This document shows positions 23,201 through 32,541 of a stretch of DNA of 64,000 nt, piece by piece. Position 1 is the first letter of the stretch. Each line of letters starts with the position of its first letter. The position numbers and the translations under genes are program-made. The notes beneath the pieces are model-generated. The model ran no database searches, had not been told where the DNA came from, and saw only the letters and a program-made list of their open reading frames with translations. Location of the stretch: the NCBI GenBank assembly GCA_965247125.1, contig CBDFGO010000002.1, positions 620,001-684,000 on the forward strand, in the 5' to 3' direction. This DNA comes from CALBJU01 sp965247125. Lineage in GTDB: Bacteria; Bacteroidota; Rhodothermia; Rhodothermales; UBA10348.

Positions 23201-24076
23201 TTATGGAGCGACTTTTCGGAGGAAACTATCCTGGCCCTCGGCCCACAATCGATTTTGAGCACTCCGAGCCGGTTGCTCACTTTCGAATCGGTTGAAATAC
23301 ACCCGATATGATACCGTTTCCTGAGCTTCTACCGTGCTGATCCACGCTTCCCGGTATTGTGCAGCAAGGATTTCTGCGCCTTCCAGCGTCGAGAATGAGC
23401 CAATCTGAAGTGTGTAAACCCCAACAGCTAACTGAGATTCTACCTCAGTATAGGAGATGTCTGATGGTGCCGGGACCGTTGGCTGTTCGTAGACACGAAC
23501 AGGAAGGTCGACGCTTGGCATTCCACTCATCCTTAAATTCGTCGTCGTTGTTGGACTCTGCGACGCATTCTCTGCAGGAGCATTCGAAGTCGTCTGAGCA
23601 CTCACGACATCATCCAGCGCTTCTTCCACAGTGTCTTGCGCATAGCTGGCATCTTCCATCAGATTTGCGATGTTGCCACCTTCCAGAATCGTGATTGAAA
23701 TCTCGGCTGCATCGTCCTCGAACAATCCCAATTGCCTTGCGGCAGCTCCGGATAGATTGATAATGTTGTCGTTTTTCGAATTCATCCGGTCGTTGATTCG
23801 AACAACGATAGATTCGTCCGTGTCCAGATTCGTGACCCTTACCATCGAATCGAACGGCAGGTTTGAGTGCCCGGCGGTCATCGCTTTATGGTCATACCGT
23901 TCTCCCGATGCCATTTTGGCACCGTGGTGACCGATCGTCTGCCAACTGGCATATCCTGTCTGTGTCAGATCCTGGGTCTGGGCCATCGCGGGGAGCGCAA
24001 AAAACAGGGCCGTCGCAATCAAAGCAGCGATAATCAGCCAAACGGAAGAAAGAAATTGTCTTGTCGAAATAATCAT
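23201..24076 (-). CDS. rlpA: RlpA-like septal lytic transglycosylase with SPOR domain
   Basis: A 291-residue exported protein. Signal segment at about 10-32 (SVWLIIAALIATALFFALPAMA), double-psi beta-barrel at about 42-130 (YASWQTIGHHGAKMASGERYD, AGHSNLPFDSMVRVTNL, VRINDR, NLSGAAARQLG) and a C-terminal SPOR domain at about 215-290 (YTLQIGSFSTLEGAE). RlpA proteins cleave denuded glycan at septa and SPOR binds such glycan. It is the first host gene right of the provirus, and its stop is 195 nt from the first viral gene. Confidence 0.85.
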   Translation of the reverse strand: MIISTRQFLSSVWLIIAALIATALFFALPAMAQTQDLTQTGYASWQTIGHHGAKMASGERYDHKAMTAGHSNLPFDSMVRVTNLDTDESIVVRINDRMNSKNDNIINLSGAAARQLGLFEDDAAEISITILEGGNIANLMEDASYAQDTVEEALDDVVSAQTTSNAPAENASQSPTTTTNLRMSGMPSVDLPVRVYEQPTVPAPSDISYTEVESQLAVGVYTLQIGSFSTLEGAEILAAQYREAWISTVEAQETVSYRVYFNRFESEQPARSAQNRLWAEGQDSFLRKVAP

Positions 24077-24278
24077 GGCGTTCCCTCACGGGGTCTTGTT
24101 GTCCTTTTGATTGGAAATAGCCAACAAGCGTGCCACGATCACATAGACACGGATCCCGCCAATTTGAGAGTCTTTCGGCCTTTTTAGCCCATTTGGGGAC
24201 TAAAAATCCGTGTATCACCAGTATTACTTTCCTCTATCCGGCAATTTTGACCAGTCGGTTGAGCAAGAGAGAGCTCAA

Positions 24279-24572
24279 TCATCCCAGAATTTGAGTCACC
24301 AGGCCAATCTCGGAGAGCACGCCTGTTACCCGAAAACAAGGCTCGAAGTCGCCTTCAAATACCTGTGCTTTTCCGTCGTTATGGACCTGCCAGGTAAGGT
24401 CTTCGGCTTTCCCGGTGGAGCAGCCCGTCGCTTTCATCAGTTGAATGGAGACTTCTTCGAACGTGTGAATTTCATCGTTGAACAGCAGAACGCTCCACGC
24501 GGTCTCAACTGCGACTTCCGTTAGAACGGCGACTTCAGGGTTATTGTCTTGTTCAGGCAGCGACAACTTCAT
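24279..24572 (-). CDS. clpS: ATP-dependent Clp protease adaptor ClpS
   Basis: A 97-residue ClpS: VLLFNDEIHTFEEVSIQLMK matches the N-degron pocket motif (ND.....F), followed by VHNDGKAQVFEG. It delivers N-end-rule substrates to ClpA/ClpC-ClpP. Its start lies within the 3' end of purS (20-bp overlap), so the two are co-transcribed. Confidence 0.88.
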   Translation of the reverse strand: MKLSLPEQDNNPEVAVLTEVAVETAWSVLLFNDEIHTFEEVSIQLMKATGCSTGKAEDLTWQVHNDGKAQVFEGDFEPCFRVTGVLSEIGLVTQILG

Positions 24573-24810
24573 TCAGGGTAATGTGATAGTCTTCCATGAC
24601 GGGATTTGCCAGGAGTTTCGCGCAAGCACTTTCCGCGATCTCTCGCGCACCATCGAGAGATTCTGCTTCAATGTCCATCTCTACAAATTTTCCGATGCGC
24701 ACCTGCGAGACGGAGTCAAAACCAAGCTGCAAGAGTGCGTGCTCCGAAGCCTTTCCCTGTGGATCGAGAATGGAGGAGCGCAATGTTACGGTAATGTTGG
24801 CCTTGTACAT
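24553..24810 (-). CDS. purS: Phosphoribosylformylglycinamidine synthase subunit PurS
   Basis: An 85-residue PurS, the small bridging subunit of the PurLQS complex that makes FGAM in purine synthesis. Diagnostic parts: LDPQGKASEHALLQLGF, VRIGKFVEMDI, LLANPVMEDY. The ATG at 24810 fits the family start (MYKA..); a second in-frame ATG lies 9 nt upstream. purQ and purL are not adjacent; clpS overlaps the 3' end. Confidence 0.9.
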   Translation of the reverse strand: MYKANITVTLRSSILDPQGKASEHALLQLGFDSVSQVRIGKFVEMDIEAESLDGAREIAESACAKLLANPVMEDYHITLNEVVAA

Positions 24811-24895
24811 GGATCTCATTTGAAAAAAAGAAAGTTCAGGACGTCGGCAAAGATACGATTCCGTAGACGCCGAGGCGTACGCCGACTCGCAAATC

Positions 24896-25738
24896 TCACT
24901 CCATATTTTGCAGCTCCACGTCGCGAATGGCTTTCACGAAGTGAACGAGTGCTCGGCCGGTGCCAATCAGAAGATATACGATCAGCACGAACAGGAGCCC
25001 TCGCTCGCGAAAAATAATCACGAGTATGAACCCTCCCGTTACGAGAAAGACTTTCAGAGCGTGGGTCCGGATGTATGCAGCTGAGGGATGAGGCGCGGAG
25101 TCAAATGGAATCTTCGAAACCATGAGTCCGGACAGCACGATGACCGTGATCATGGTCACATTTACCTCACCCACGAACTCGATAAATTGTAGCACCAGCT
25201 CCGCATTGAGAATGATGGCAACGATGGCGAGGCCCGAAACCGGAATGGGAAGGCCACTGAAGTAGTCCCCCTTTTCTTCTTCAAAATCAACATTGTACTT
25301 GGCGAGACGGACGGCCCCCGCGAGTGCAGGAAGCGATGCGATGATCACTCCCGCCATCCCAAATTCCTTAAGACCAAAAACGTAAATCATAAATGATGGG
25401 GCGACGCCGAAGGAAACGATGTCAGAGAGACTGTCCAATTCCACCCCAAACTGGCTTTCGCCATTCGTAAGGCGGGCCATCATCCCGTCGAGAATATCGA
25501 ACATGCTGGCGAGCAGAATGAGCCAGGCTGCTGCTGCCAATCTGCCCTCAAGCACCTGAATCAACGAAATAAAGCCGCAGAACAGGTTCATCAACGTGAA
25601 AAAGGATGGAACCGCTGAGCGGGATATCTTGCGTCTTCCTTTACCAGGCCTCGCTTCCCTATAGGCAATCAAGCGCTGACGAAATCGTCGTTGCTTCAGA
25701 CCATGTCTAGATTTTCTTTTCTTTGAAGCCAGCATCAA
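24896..25738 (-). CDS. pssA: CDP-diacylglycerol--serine O-phosphatidyltransferase
   Basis: A 280-residue integral membrane enzyme making phosphatidylserine. The CDP-alcohol phosphotransferase motif is complete (DGMMARLTNGESQFGVELD then SLSD, about residues 85-107), with several membrane helices around. The N-terminal 40 residues are strongly basic. It follows psd with no gap, giving the two-step phosphatidylethanolamine pathway. Confidence 0.92.
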   Translation of the reverse strand: MMLASKKRKSRHGLKQRRFRQRLIAYREARPGKGRRKISRSAVPSFFTLMNLFCGFISLIQVLEGRLAAAAWLILLASMFDILDGMMARLTNGESQFGVELDSLSDIVSFGVAPSFMIYVFGLKEFGMAGVIIASLPALAGAVRLAKYNVDFEEEKGDYFSGLPIPVSGLAIVAIILNAELVLQFIEFVGEVNVTMITVIVLSGLMVSKIPFDSAPHPSAAYIRTHALKVFLVTGGFILVIIFRERGLLFVLIVYLLIGTGRALVHFVKAIRDVELQNME

Positions 25739-26407
25739 TCAGTTCTCGCGCGATTCTGAAAGTCGACCCAGCGTGGTAAGGCCTCCCTTGACCTTATCTC
25801 CCACCGCTACCGAAACCGTAGCATCCAGAGGAAACAGTATATCCATTCGAGAACCAAATTTCACCAATCCAAACCGATCCCCCGTACTCACCACATCTCC
25901 GGTTGTGATGTGATAGACTATCCGCCGGGCGACGGCGCCGGCGATCTGTTTGAACAGCACTTTCTGTCCCGATACATGCCTAACGCCGAGTTGTGAACGT
26001 TCGTTCAGTTCACTCGCCTTTTCGTGCCAGGCCACCAGATACTGGCCCGAGACATACTGGTCAAATTCTATCGTCCCTCCTATCGGAATCCTGTTGACGT
26101 GCACGTCCAGCGGAGAAAGGAATATGGACACCTTGCGAGCGCGGCCCTTGATGTAGAGCGGCTCCTCTATTTCCTCAATAATCACTACCGTTCCATCGGC
26201 GGGTGAGAGCATCGTGTACGCATCTACACTGGGTACAACCCGCGTGGGGTCACGGAAAAAGTATACTGTAAACAAAAAGGGTAGAGCAGCTAAGACGCCA
26301 ATCACGATTCCTGATACTCCGCCCACATACCTGGCCAAGAAGCCCAGGATGACGCTGATCACCAGGTGTATTCCGATCAGTAAATATCCTTCCTTAGCAA
26401 ACATCAA
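25739..26407 (-). CDS. psd: Phosphatidylserine decarboxylase
   Basis: A 222-residue short-form decarboxylase with N-terminal membrane helices (about 8-50), the LSPADGTVV segment (about 87), FLSPLDVHVNRIP (about 117-129) and the self-cleavage site GS in VKFGSRMD (about 190), which generates the pyruvoyl group. It converts phosphatidylserine from PssA to phosphatidylethanolamine. Ends one base before pssA begins. Confidence 0.92.
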   Translation of the reverse strand: MMFAKEGYLLIGIHLVISVILGFLARYVGGVSGIVIGVLAALPFLFTVYFFRDPTRVVPSVDAYTMLSPADGTVVIIEEIEEPLYIKGRARKVSIFLSPLDVHVNRIPIGGTIEFDQYVSGQYLVAWHEKASELNERSQLGVRHVSGQKVLFKQIAGAVARRIVYHITTGDVVSTGDRFGLVKFGSRMDILFPLDATVSVAVGDKVKGGLTTLGRLSESREN

Positions 26408-26522
26408 ATGGTTGGTTGCTCCCGCGGCGGATTCGACGTGAGAATGAGTTTCTCTTGAAACCCAAAAATAGCATTCACGTTTGAGAGCAGCCCCATCGTG
26501 GTTTAAGATTTCCGACGAATTT

Positions 26523-27863
26523 GTGTCAACAGTTTCCCTTCATACGCTAGGCTGCAAACTCAATTTTGCAGAAACTGGTACCATTGCAGACCAGTTTAGA
26601 GCGAAAAGTTATCGGGTGGTCCCTTTTGGGGATCGCGCGGACGTCGTCGTCCTGAACACATGTACCGTCACTGATCAAGCAGACCGCAAATGCAGACAGG
26701 CCATCAGAAGGGCTCTGAGAGCGAATCCGGAAGCATGTGTTATCGTGACAGGGTGCTTTGCCCAGCTCCAGCCAGAACAGATCGCCGAGATTGACGGAGT
26801 TGATGTGGTTCTGGGCGCGAACGAGAAATTCAATTTGTTCGCCTACGTCGATGCGTTCTCCAAAAAAGAAAAGACACAGATCGAAGTCTCCTGCATCGAC
26901 GAAGTCAGCGAGTTCGGGGCCGCATTTTCAGCTTTCGAGCGGACCCGTGCCTTTCTGAAGGTGCAAGACGGCTGCGATTACGGCTGTACGTTTTGCACGA
27001 TACCACGTGCTCGCGGCGCCAGCCGGTCAGATACGATATCGGGAATCGTCGAACAGGCGGAACGGATAGCAGAGCGTGGCTTCAAGGAAATCGTAATTTC
27101 AGGAGTCAACATTGGCTTGTTCGGTCGGGAACGTGGAGAATCACTCCTGGCCTTGATTCGCGAACTGGACCGGGTTGAGGCCGTTGATCGGTACCGGATT
27201 TCGTCGTGTGAGCCCAATCTCCTTTCAGACGAAATCATCGATTTCGTTGCAGGATCGCGCTCTTTCATGCCACACTTTCACCTGCCTCTTCAGAGCGGAG
27301 ATGATTTTGTACTTGGGAAAATGCGCCGGCGATACCGCCGGAGTCTGTACGCAGATCGAGTCGATCGAATCTTGCGCACCATGCCGGATGCCGCGATTGG
27401 GGTCGACGTGATCGTGGGATTTCCAGCCGAGACAGAATCTCGATTTGAAAATTGCTTCGCGTTCATTTCCGACCTCCCGGTCTCGTATTTACACGTGTTC
27501 ACGTACTCGGAGCGCCCCGATACCGTGGCAGTAGATAAGCTGAATTTGATGGGTGGCCTGGCCGTCGAAAAACATGTTCGATCTCGGCGCAACAGAAGAC
27601 TACGGCTTCTATCCGAAAAGAAGCGAGCCTCGTTCTACTCTCGTTTCATTGGCTCATATCGATCCGTTCTCTGGGAGGACAGCGATAAGGGAGGACTGAT
27701 GTCAGGATTTACGGACAATCATATCCGAGTGGAATCACCCCATGATTCGAGTCGTGTGTCACGCATAGAACCCGCTCTTCTCGGAAACATCGCGGCCTCA
27801 GGCAATGTGACCGCCGTGCAATCGGAGATGCATAGTTTGCCTGTGCTTCAGGACATACATTAA
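26523..27863 (+). CDS. mtaB: tRNA t6A37 methylthiotransferase MtaB
   Basis: About 446 residues. N-terminal UPF0004 domain with its three cluster cysteines (LGCKLNFAE, NTCTVTDQADRKC, VTGCFAQ), radical-SAM motif CDYGCTFCTIPRARG, and C-terminal TRAM-like region. It adds the methylthio group to t6A at position 37 of tRNAs. The start is uncertain: GTG at 26523 leaves the usual short lead before GCKLN; an in-frame TTG at 26481 adds 14 residues. Divergent from psd. Confidence 0.9.
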   Translation: MSTVSLHTLGCKLNFAETGTIADQFRAKSYRVVPFGDRADVVVLNTCTVTDQADRKCRQAIRRALRANPEACVIVTGCFAQLQPEQIAEIDGVDVVLGANEKFNLFAYVDAFSKKEKTQIEVSCIDEVSEFGAAFSAFERTRAFLKVQDGCDYGCTFCTIPRARGASRSDTISGIVEQAERIAERGFKEIVISGVNIGLFGRERGESLLALIRELDRVEAVDRYRISSCEPNLLSDEIIDFVAGSRSFMPHFHLPLQSGDDFVLGKMRRRYRRSLYADRVDRILRTMPDAAIGVDVIVGFPAETESRFENCFAFISDLPVSYLHVFTYSERPDTVAVDKLNLMGGLAVEKHVRSRRNRRLRLLSEKKRASFYSRFIGSYRSVLWEDSDKGGLMSGFTDNHIRVESPHDSSRVSRIEPALLGNIAASGNVTAVQSEMHSLPVLQDIH

Positions 27864-27911
27864 TCCCGATTCACCTTCTTGAGGGGATTGGGTCCGGGGG
27901 GATCAGTCTGT

Positions 27912-28370
27912 ATGCGAATCAACGTTTTATTACTACTTGTACTCGGCGTCCTCGCATCGGGTTGTGAGATCCTCGGACCGGATGATCCGTCGGAAAATGA
28001 GCTCGAAGTGAATCAATCCCGTTGGAATGCCCATCACGACGGAGACTATCATTTTGAAGTCCAAAGGGGCTGTTTCTGCGTCAACGGCGGTAGTTTCTGG
28101 GTTCAAGTCGTCGATTCGAAGATTGTATTCGCGATCAACAACTTTTCGCAGGAGCCCCTGCCCGACGAGTACCTCCAGTATTTCGAAACGATCGATGAGA
28201 TTTTCGAAATGCTCCGCGACGCGAAGAAGGGTGCCGATGAACTCGCGGTTCAATACTCTCCGTTCGGCTATCCTAGCATGGTCACCATCGACTGGGATGT
28301 ATTGGCGATAGACGACGAAATGTCCCTCACTGTCTCAAATCTGATCCTCGGCGTCGCTCTGATCGATTGA
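27912..28370 (+). CDS. Lipoprotein of the DUF6174 family
   Basis: A 152-residue protein with a lipoprotein signal (VLLLLVLGVLASGC). The mature part carries RWNAHHDGDYHFEVQRGCFC, FFTIE-like FETIDEIFEML and FGYPSMVTIDWD, the typical order of DUF6174. Function unknown. GGGGGG lies upstream of the chosen ATG. Convergent with carB. Confidence 0.7.
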   Translation: MRINVLLLLVLGVLASGCEILGPDDPSENELEVNQSRWNAHHDGDYHFEVQRGCFCVNGGSFWVQVVDSKIVFAINNFSQEPLPDEYLQYFETIDEIFEMLRDAKKGADELAVQYSPFGYPSMVTIDWDVLAIDDEMSLTVSNLILGVALID

Positions 28371-28397
28371 CCCGCGCCGCTCGGATAATGTTCATCT

Positions 28398-31226
28398 CTA
28401 TCTTGACAGATAGAGATTTCTCATTTCAAAAGGCTTGCGGAAGTGCTCGTCCTCAAAATCGTCGATGAAGGCGATCGCCTCTCCGGTAGATTTCATCTCA
28501 GGACCGAGTTCTTTTCTAACCTCTGGAAACTTGTCCCACGAGAAAACGGGCTCTTTTATCGCAAATCCCTCGAGTGAGGACGTCAGCTCTCCCCTCTCTC
28601 GAAAAGTTGCCAGTTTCTCCCCAAGCATCACCATGGTGGCAATTCTTGTGATAGGAATCTGGGTCGCTTTGGCTACGAACGGAACCGTCCTCGACGCACG
28701 AGGATTGGCTTCGATGACGTAGACAATGTCATTTTTTATCACCATCTGCACGTTGACCAAGCCAATCACCTTGAGACGCATCGCGATTTCGGTGATATAG
28801 CGTCGGACCGTGGTCTGAATTTCCTCAGAGATCGAGTAAGGCGGCAACACGGCGGTCGAGTCTCCCGAATGAACCCCGGCTGGTTCGATATGCTGCATAA
28901 TTCCGCAGATCCAGACCTCTTTCCCATCACAGATCGCGTCAACGTCCAGTTCGATCCCATCTTCAAGGAAGAGATCCAACAGAATCACGTTATCCGGCAT
29001 CAGCTTCCAGATCTGGATGACGCACTCCTCAACCTCCTCCTTGTTGATGGCGATGCGCATGCCCTGACCACCAAGAACATAACTGGGTCGAACCAGGAGC
29101 GGGTACCCAATCTTTTCCGCCGTCTCGACAGCCTCATGCTCCGATCGCGCTGCGCCATATGGTGGAAATGGTATTTCAAGTTCCTTCAGGATTTCGGAAA
29201 ATCTGCTCCGATCCTCTGCAAGATCCATGTCGTCGAACTGAGTACCGATGATGGGAATCCCTTTCTCTTCAAGTCTCTTGGACAACTTGAGCGCCGTCTG
29301 CCCGCCAAGCTGAACGATTATTCCAGTAGGATTCTCGTGCTCAATAATATCGTAGACGCGCTCCCAATACACCGGTTCGAAGTACAGCTTGTCGGCAACA
29401 TCGAAGTCCGTCGACACCGTTTCTGGGTTACAGTTTATCATGATGGCTTCGTAGCCCATTTCCTTCGCAGCCAGAACGCCGTGGACACAGGAGTAGTCGA
29501 ACTCGATGCCCTGTCCAATTCTGTTTGGGCCACTGCCCAGAATGATCACTTTCTTTTTGTCCGAGACCTCGCTTTCAGTCTTCGACTCGTACGATGAATA
29601 GTAGTACGGAGTCCGAGCCGGAAATTCGCCTGCACACGTATCCACCAACTGGTATGAGGGCTTGATGCCCAACGACTTACGATACTCACGAACCGCATCT
29701 TCGGTCTCTTCGTTTTGCACGAGATACGCGATCTGGAAGTCTGAAAAGCCGAACCGCTTGATCTGAAGCATGAAGTCATGATCGATCTGTTTCAGGACCT
29801 TACGACGGATCTGATCTTCGATGGACACGATATCCTGAATCTGAAACAGAAACCAGGGATCGACCTTCGTGATGTCGGCCAATTCCTCCACCGACGCTCC
29901 CAGTTTGAATGCGTTTCTGATCTGAAGAGTGCGGTCCCAGTACGATTTTTTAAGTCGATCACGTATTTCAAAACGGGCGGTCTCATCCCGATCAGCTCCC
30001 AGTCCGTGATAACCGTTTTCAAGACTCTGCCATGCTTTCTGGAGGCTTTCCGGGAACGTGCGTCCGATGGCCATGACCTCTCCGACCGCCTTCATCTGGG
30101 TCGTCAATTCTTCGTCCACACCTTCGAACTTGTCAAAATTGAATCGTGGGATCTTGGTGACCACGTAATCGATAGCCGGCTCGAAACAAGCAGAGGTGGT
30201 ACCGGTCACGTCGTTTTTCAGTTCGTCCAACGTGTATCCAACGGCCAGCTTCGACGCCACCTTGGCGATGGGATAACCCGTGGCCTTCGACGCCAGCGCC
30301 GATGAGCGCGATACCCGAGGATTGATCTCAATAGCGATCATCCGGCTCGTTTTAGGGTCAATTGCGAACTGGACATTACACCCTCCTGCGAACGTACCGA
30401 TGGAGCGCATCATCCGAATCGATGCATCTCGCATGAGTTGGTACTGTTTATCGGTCAGAGTCTGTATCGGAGCCACTGTCAGCGAATCGCCCGTATGAAC
30501 TCCCATCGGATCAACATTTTCTATCGAACAGATGATGATCACGTTGTCGGCTGAGTCTCGAAGGAGTTCAAGCTCAAATTCTTTCCAGCCGTACAGGCAC
30601 TCTTCGATCAGCACCTCGTGGACAGGTGACATTTCAAGTCCGCGCATGACCTTTTGGTCGAACTCATCGGCAGTCCACACGATTCCGCTTCCACTTCCGC
30701 CCAACGTGAAGGAGGGCCGGATGACGACGGGTAAGCCGCCGAGATCCTGCGTGATCTCCTTTGCCTCGAGGAGGCTCTTTGCAGCCTTTGAACGGGCCTG
30801 ATCGATTCCGATTTTCTCCATTAGATCGCGAAATAGTTGGCGATCTTCGGTGATATTGATGGCATCGATGTCGACCCCGATGACTTCTACGCCCATTTTT
30901 TCCCAATAACCCTGCTCATGGAGCTTGTTCGCAAGGTTTAGAGCGGTTTGACCACCCATGGTGGGGAGAACAGCATCGGGCCTCTCACTTTCGACAATTT
31001 CTTTGATCGAGTCCGGGGTGAGAGGGCGCAGAAAAATCTTGTCGGCGGTGACCGGATCGGTCATGATGGTCGCCGGATTCGAGTTGACAAGAATAATCTC
31101 GTAGCCCTCCTGACGAAGAGAGCGCGCCGCCTGACTACCGGAGTAGTCGAACTCGCACGCCTGTCCAATGATGATTGGCCCGCTCCCTATAAGAAGAATC
31201 TTTTTGATGTCCGTTCGCTTGGGCAT
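28398..31226 (-). CDS. carB: Carbamoyl-phosphate synthase large subunit without MGS domain
   Basis: A 942-residue protein with two ATP-grasp halves (about 1-400 and 545-930) and the central oligomerisation region. It makes carbamoyl phosphate with CarA for pyrimidine and arginine synthesis. It stops after FRKPFEMRNLYLSR, where enterobacterial CarB (about 1070 residues) continues into the C-terminal allosteric MGS-like domain, so UMP/ornithine/IMP control in that form should be absent. Short CarB proteins occur in several Bacteroidota. carA lies 43 nt upstream. A 9-bp inverted repeat (28394-28402/28409-28417) overlaps the stop codon. Confidence 0.93.
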   Translation of the reverse strand: MPKRTDIKKILLIGSGPIIIGQACEFDYSGSQAARSLRQEGYEIILVNSNPATIMTDPVTADKIFLRPLTPDSIKEIVESERPDAVLPTMGGQTALNLANKLHEQGYWEKMGVEVIGVDIDAINITEDRQLFRDLMEKIGIDQARSKAAKSLLEAKEITQDLGGLPVVIRPSFTLGGSGSGIVWTADEFDQKVMRGLEMSPVHEVLIEECLYGWKEFELELLRDSADNVIIICSIENVDPMGVHTGDSLTVAPIQTLTDKQYQLMRDASIRMMRSIGTFAGGCNVQFAIDPKTSRMIAIEINPRVSRSSALASKATGYPIAKVASKLAVGYTLDELKNDVTGTTSACFEPAIDYVVTKIPRFNFDKFEGVDEELTTQMKAVGEVMAIGRTFPESLQKAWQSLENGYHGLGADRDETARFEIRDRLKKSYWDRTLQIRNAFKLGASVEELADITKVDPWFLFQIQDIVSIEDQIRRKVLKQIDHDFMLQIKRFGFSDFQIAYLVQNEETEDAVREYRKSLGIKPSYQLVDTCAGEFPARTPYYYSSYESKTESEVSDKKKVIILGSGPNRIGQGIEFDYSCVHGVLAAKEMGYEAIMINCNPETVSTDFDVADKLYFEPVYWERVYDIIEHENPTGIIVQLGGQTALKLSKRLEEKGIPIIGTQFDDMDLAEDRSRFSEILKELEIPFPPYGAARSEHEAVETAEKIGYPLLVRPSYVLGGQGMRIAINKEEVEECVIQIWKLMPDNVILLDLFLEDGIELDVDAICDGKEVWICGIMQHIEPAGVHSGDSTAVLPPYSISEEIQTTVRRYITEIAMRLKVIGLVNVQMVIKNDIVYVIEANPRASRTVPFVAKATQIPITRIATMVMLGEKLATFRERGELTSSLEGFAIKEPVFSWDKFPEVRKELGPEMKSTGEAIAFIDDFEDEHFRKPFEMRNLYLSR

Positions 31227-31269
31227 TCGATTCGGTCTTTGGTCTGAAAGTGATTGATTGGTTAGGTGT

Positions 31270-32442
31270 CTATCGGCCCGCGTAGATCATGTCTGGAGCC
31301 GCATCCACGGTTGTCTTGACGCCTCGCTCTTTCTCGATATCTGACATGAACTCATCGAAGAGATAATGACTGTCGTGAGGACCAGGGGAAGCCTCGGGGT
31401 GATACTGGACGGAAAACGCTGTGCAGGCCGCGAATCGCAGCCCCTCGAGCGTCTCATCATTCAGATTCACGTGTGTCATCACAGCAATGTCTTCGGTCAG
31501 AGACTCTTTGTCGACGGCAAATCCATGATTCTGGGTAGAGACCTCAACGTGGGAGGAGAGAAGATTTTTAACGGGATGGTTCGCGCCTCGATGCCCCACA
31601 AACATTTTGTACACTTTCAGACCGGCGGCCAGAGAAAGAAGCTGGTGCCCAAGACAGATTCCGAAGAGCGGAATACCAGACTGCATGGCCCCTCGGGTAT
31701 TTTCAACAGATTCGGGCATCGCACGGGGGTCCCCGGGTCCATTCGAGAAGAATATGCCATCTGGATTCCAGGCCAGGATGGTCTCAATGGGCGTCGCAGC
31801 AGGAAACACTCTAACGGAGCACCCGCGGGCCTTGAATGAGCGAAGAATATTCTGCTTCACACCGAAATCGTAGACAGCAATTCTGGGGCCCTCCCCGAGA
31901 ACATAGTCATACTCTTCTTCTACCGTGACTCTGGAAGCCAATTCCAATCCTTCCATGGAGGGCCATTGCTTTGCCTTTGCTATCAACGACGAATCATCCA
32001 GATCTATCGAAGATATTACGGCGTTCATCACCCCCTTCGAGCGGATGTGCAAGACGAGCGCGCGCGTATCGACATCTGAAATACCGACCAGCTTGTGCTC
32101 CACCATAAAGTCTTCCAGAGAATTATCCGCGTTACCGTTCGAAAAACGGTGTGAAAAGGCGCGGACCACTACACCTGACACCATCGGCGATGACGCTTCC
32201 ATATCCAGATCCATCGTCCCGTAGTTACCAATGTGTGGATAGGTCATCATCATAATTTGGCCATGGTAGGACGGATCGGTAAAGATTTCCTGATAACCTG
32301 TCATGGAGGTGTTGAAGCACAGTTCTCCTCCAGTTTCGCCTCGGTAACCAACGGCGGCCCCGATCACAACCGTCCCATCTTCGAGTGCAATCTTGCAGAT
32401 CGGCGGCGATAAAAGCGGATTATTCGAATGACTACTGGTCAT
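31270..32442 (-). CDS. carA: Carbamoyl-phosphate synthase small subunit
   Basis: A 390-residue glutamine amidotransferase subunit supplying ammonia to CarB. The N-terminal CPSase domain has NTSMTGYQEIFTDPSYHGQI; the class I amidotransferase domain has the nucleophile in FGICLGHQLL and the His-Glu pair in YHPEASPGPHD. It is preceded by a leader with a U9-tailed hairpin inside a 24-codon open frame, which points to transcription attenuation. Confidence 0.94.
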   Translation of the reverse strand: MTSSHSNNPLLSPPICKIALEDGTVVIGAAVGYRGETGGELCFNTSMTGYQEIFTDPSYHGQIMMMTYPHIGNYGTMDLDMEASSPMVSGVVVRAFSHRFSNGNADNSLEDFMVEHKLVGISDVDTRALVLHIRSKGVMNAVISSIDLDDSSLIAKAKQWPSMEGLELASRVTVEEEYDYVLGEGPRIAVYDFGVKQNILRSFKARGCSVRVFPAATPIETILAWNPDGIFFSNGPGDPRAMPESVENTRGAMQSGIPLFGICLGHQLLSLAAGLKVYKMFVGHRGANHPVKNLLSSHVEVSTQNHGFAVDKESLTEDIAVMTHVNLNDETLEGLRFAACTAFSVQYHPEASPGPHDSHYLFDEFMSDIEKERGVKTTVDAAPDMIYAGR

Positions 32443-32466
32443 ATTCAGTATTTGAGGGCTTTCAGC

Positions 32467-32541
32467 CTACTTTCTTTGGCAAAACAGCAAAAAAAAAGCC
32501 TCCCCTGTACCTAAGGGAAGGCGAAATCGAATGCTGGTCAT
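32467..32541 (-). CDS. Candidate leader peptide of the carAB attenuator
   Basis: A 24-codon frame, M-T-S-I-R-F-R-L-P-L then G-T-G-E-A-F-F-L-L-F and C-Q-R-K, ending 24 nt before the carA ATG. The hairpin at 32498-32522 and its U9 tract lie inside it. In the E. coli pyrBI leader a peptide is likewise translated across the attenuator so that a following ribosome blocks the terminator when UTP is low. No strong ribosome site is visible. Confidence 0.5.
   Translation of the reverse strand: MTSIRFRLPLGTGEAFFLLFCQRK
32489..32522 (-). terminator. Attenuator hairpin in the carAB leader
   Basis: GCCTCCCCT at 32498-32506 pairs with AGGGAAGGC at 32514-32522 with one mismatch. On the minus strand nine T residues follow (32497-32489). 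No minus-strand gene lies upstream that it could terminate, and it sits about 50 nt before carA, so attenuation is the natural reading. Confidence 0.7.

Noticed and set aside
28394..28417. 9-bp inverted repeat at the carB stop as an intrinsic terminator
   Set aside because: AT-rich stem without a U-tract on the minus strand; may be chance or an RNA end, not enough for a terminator call.
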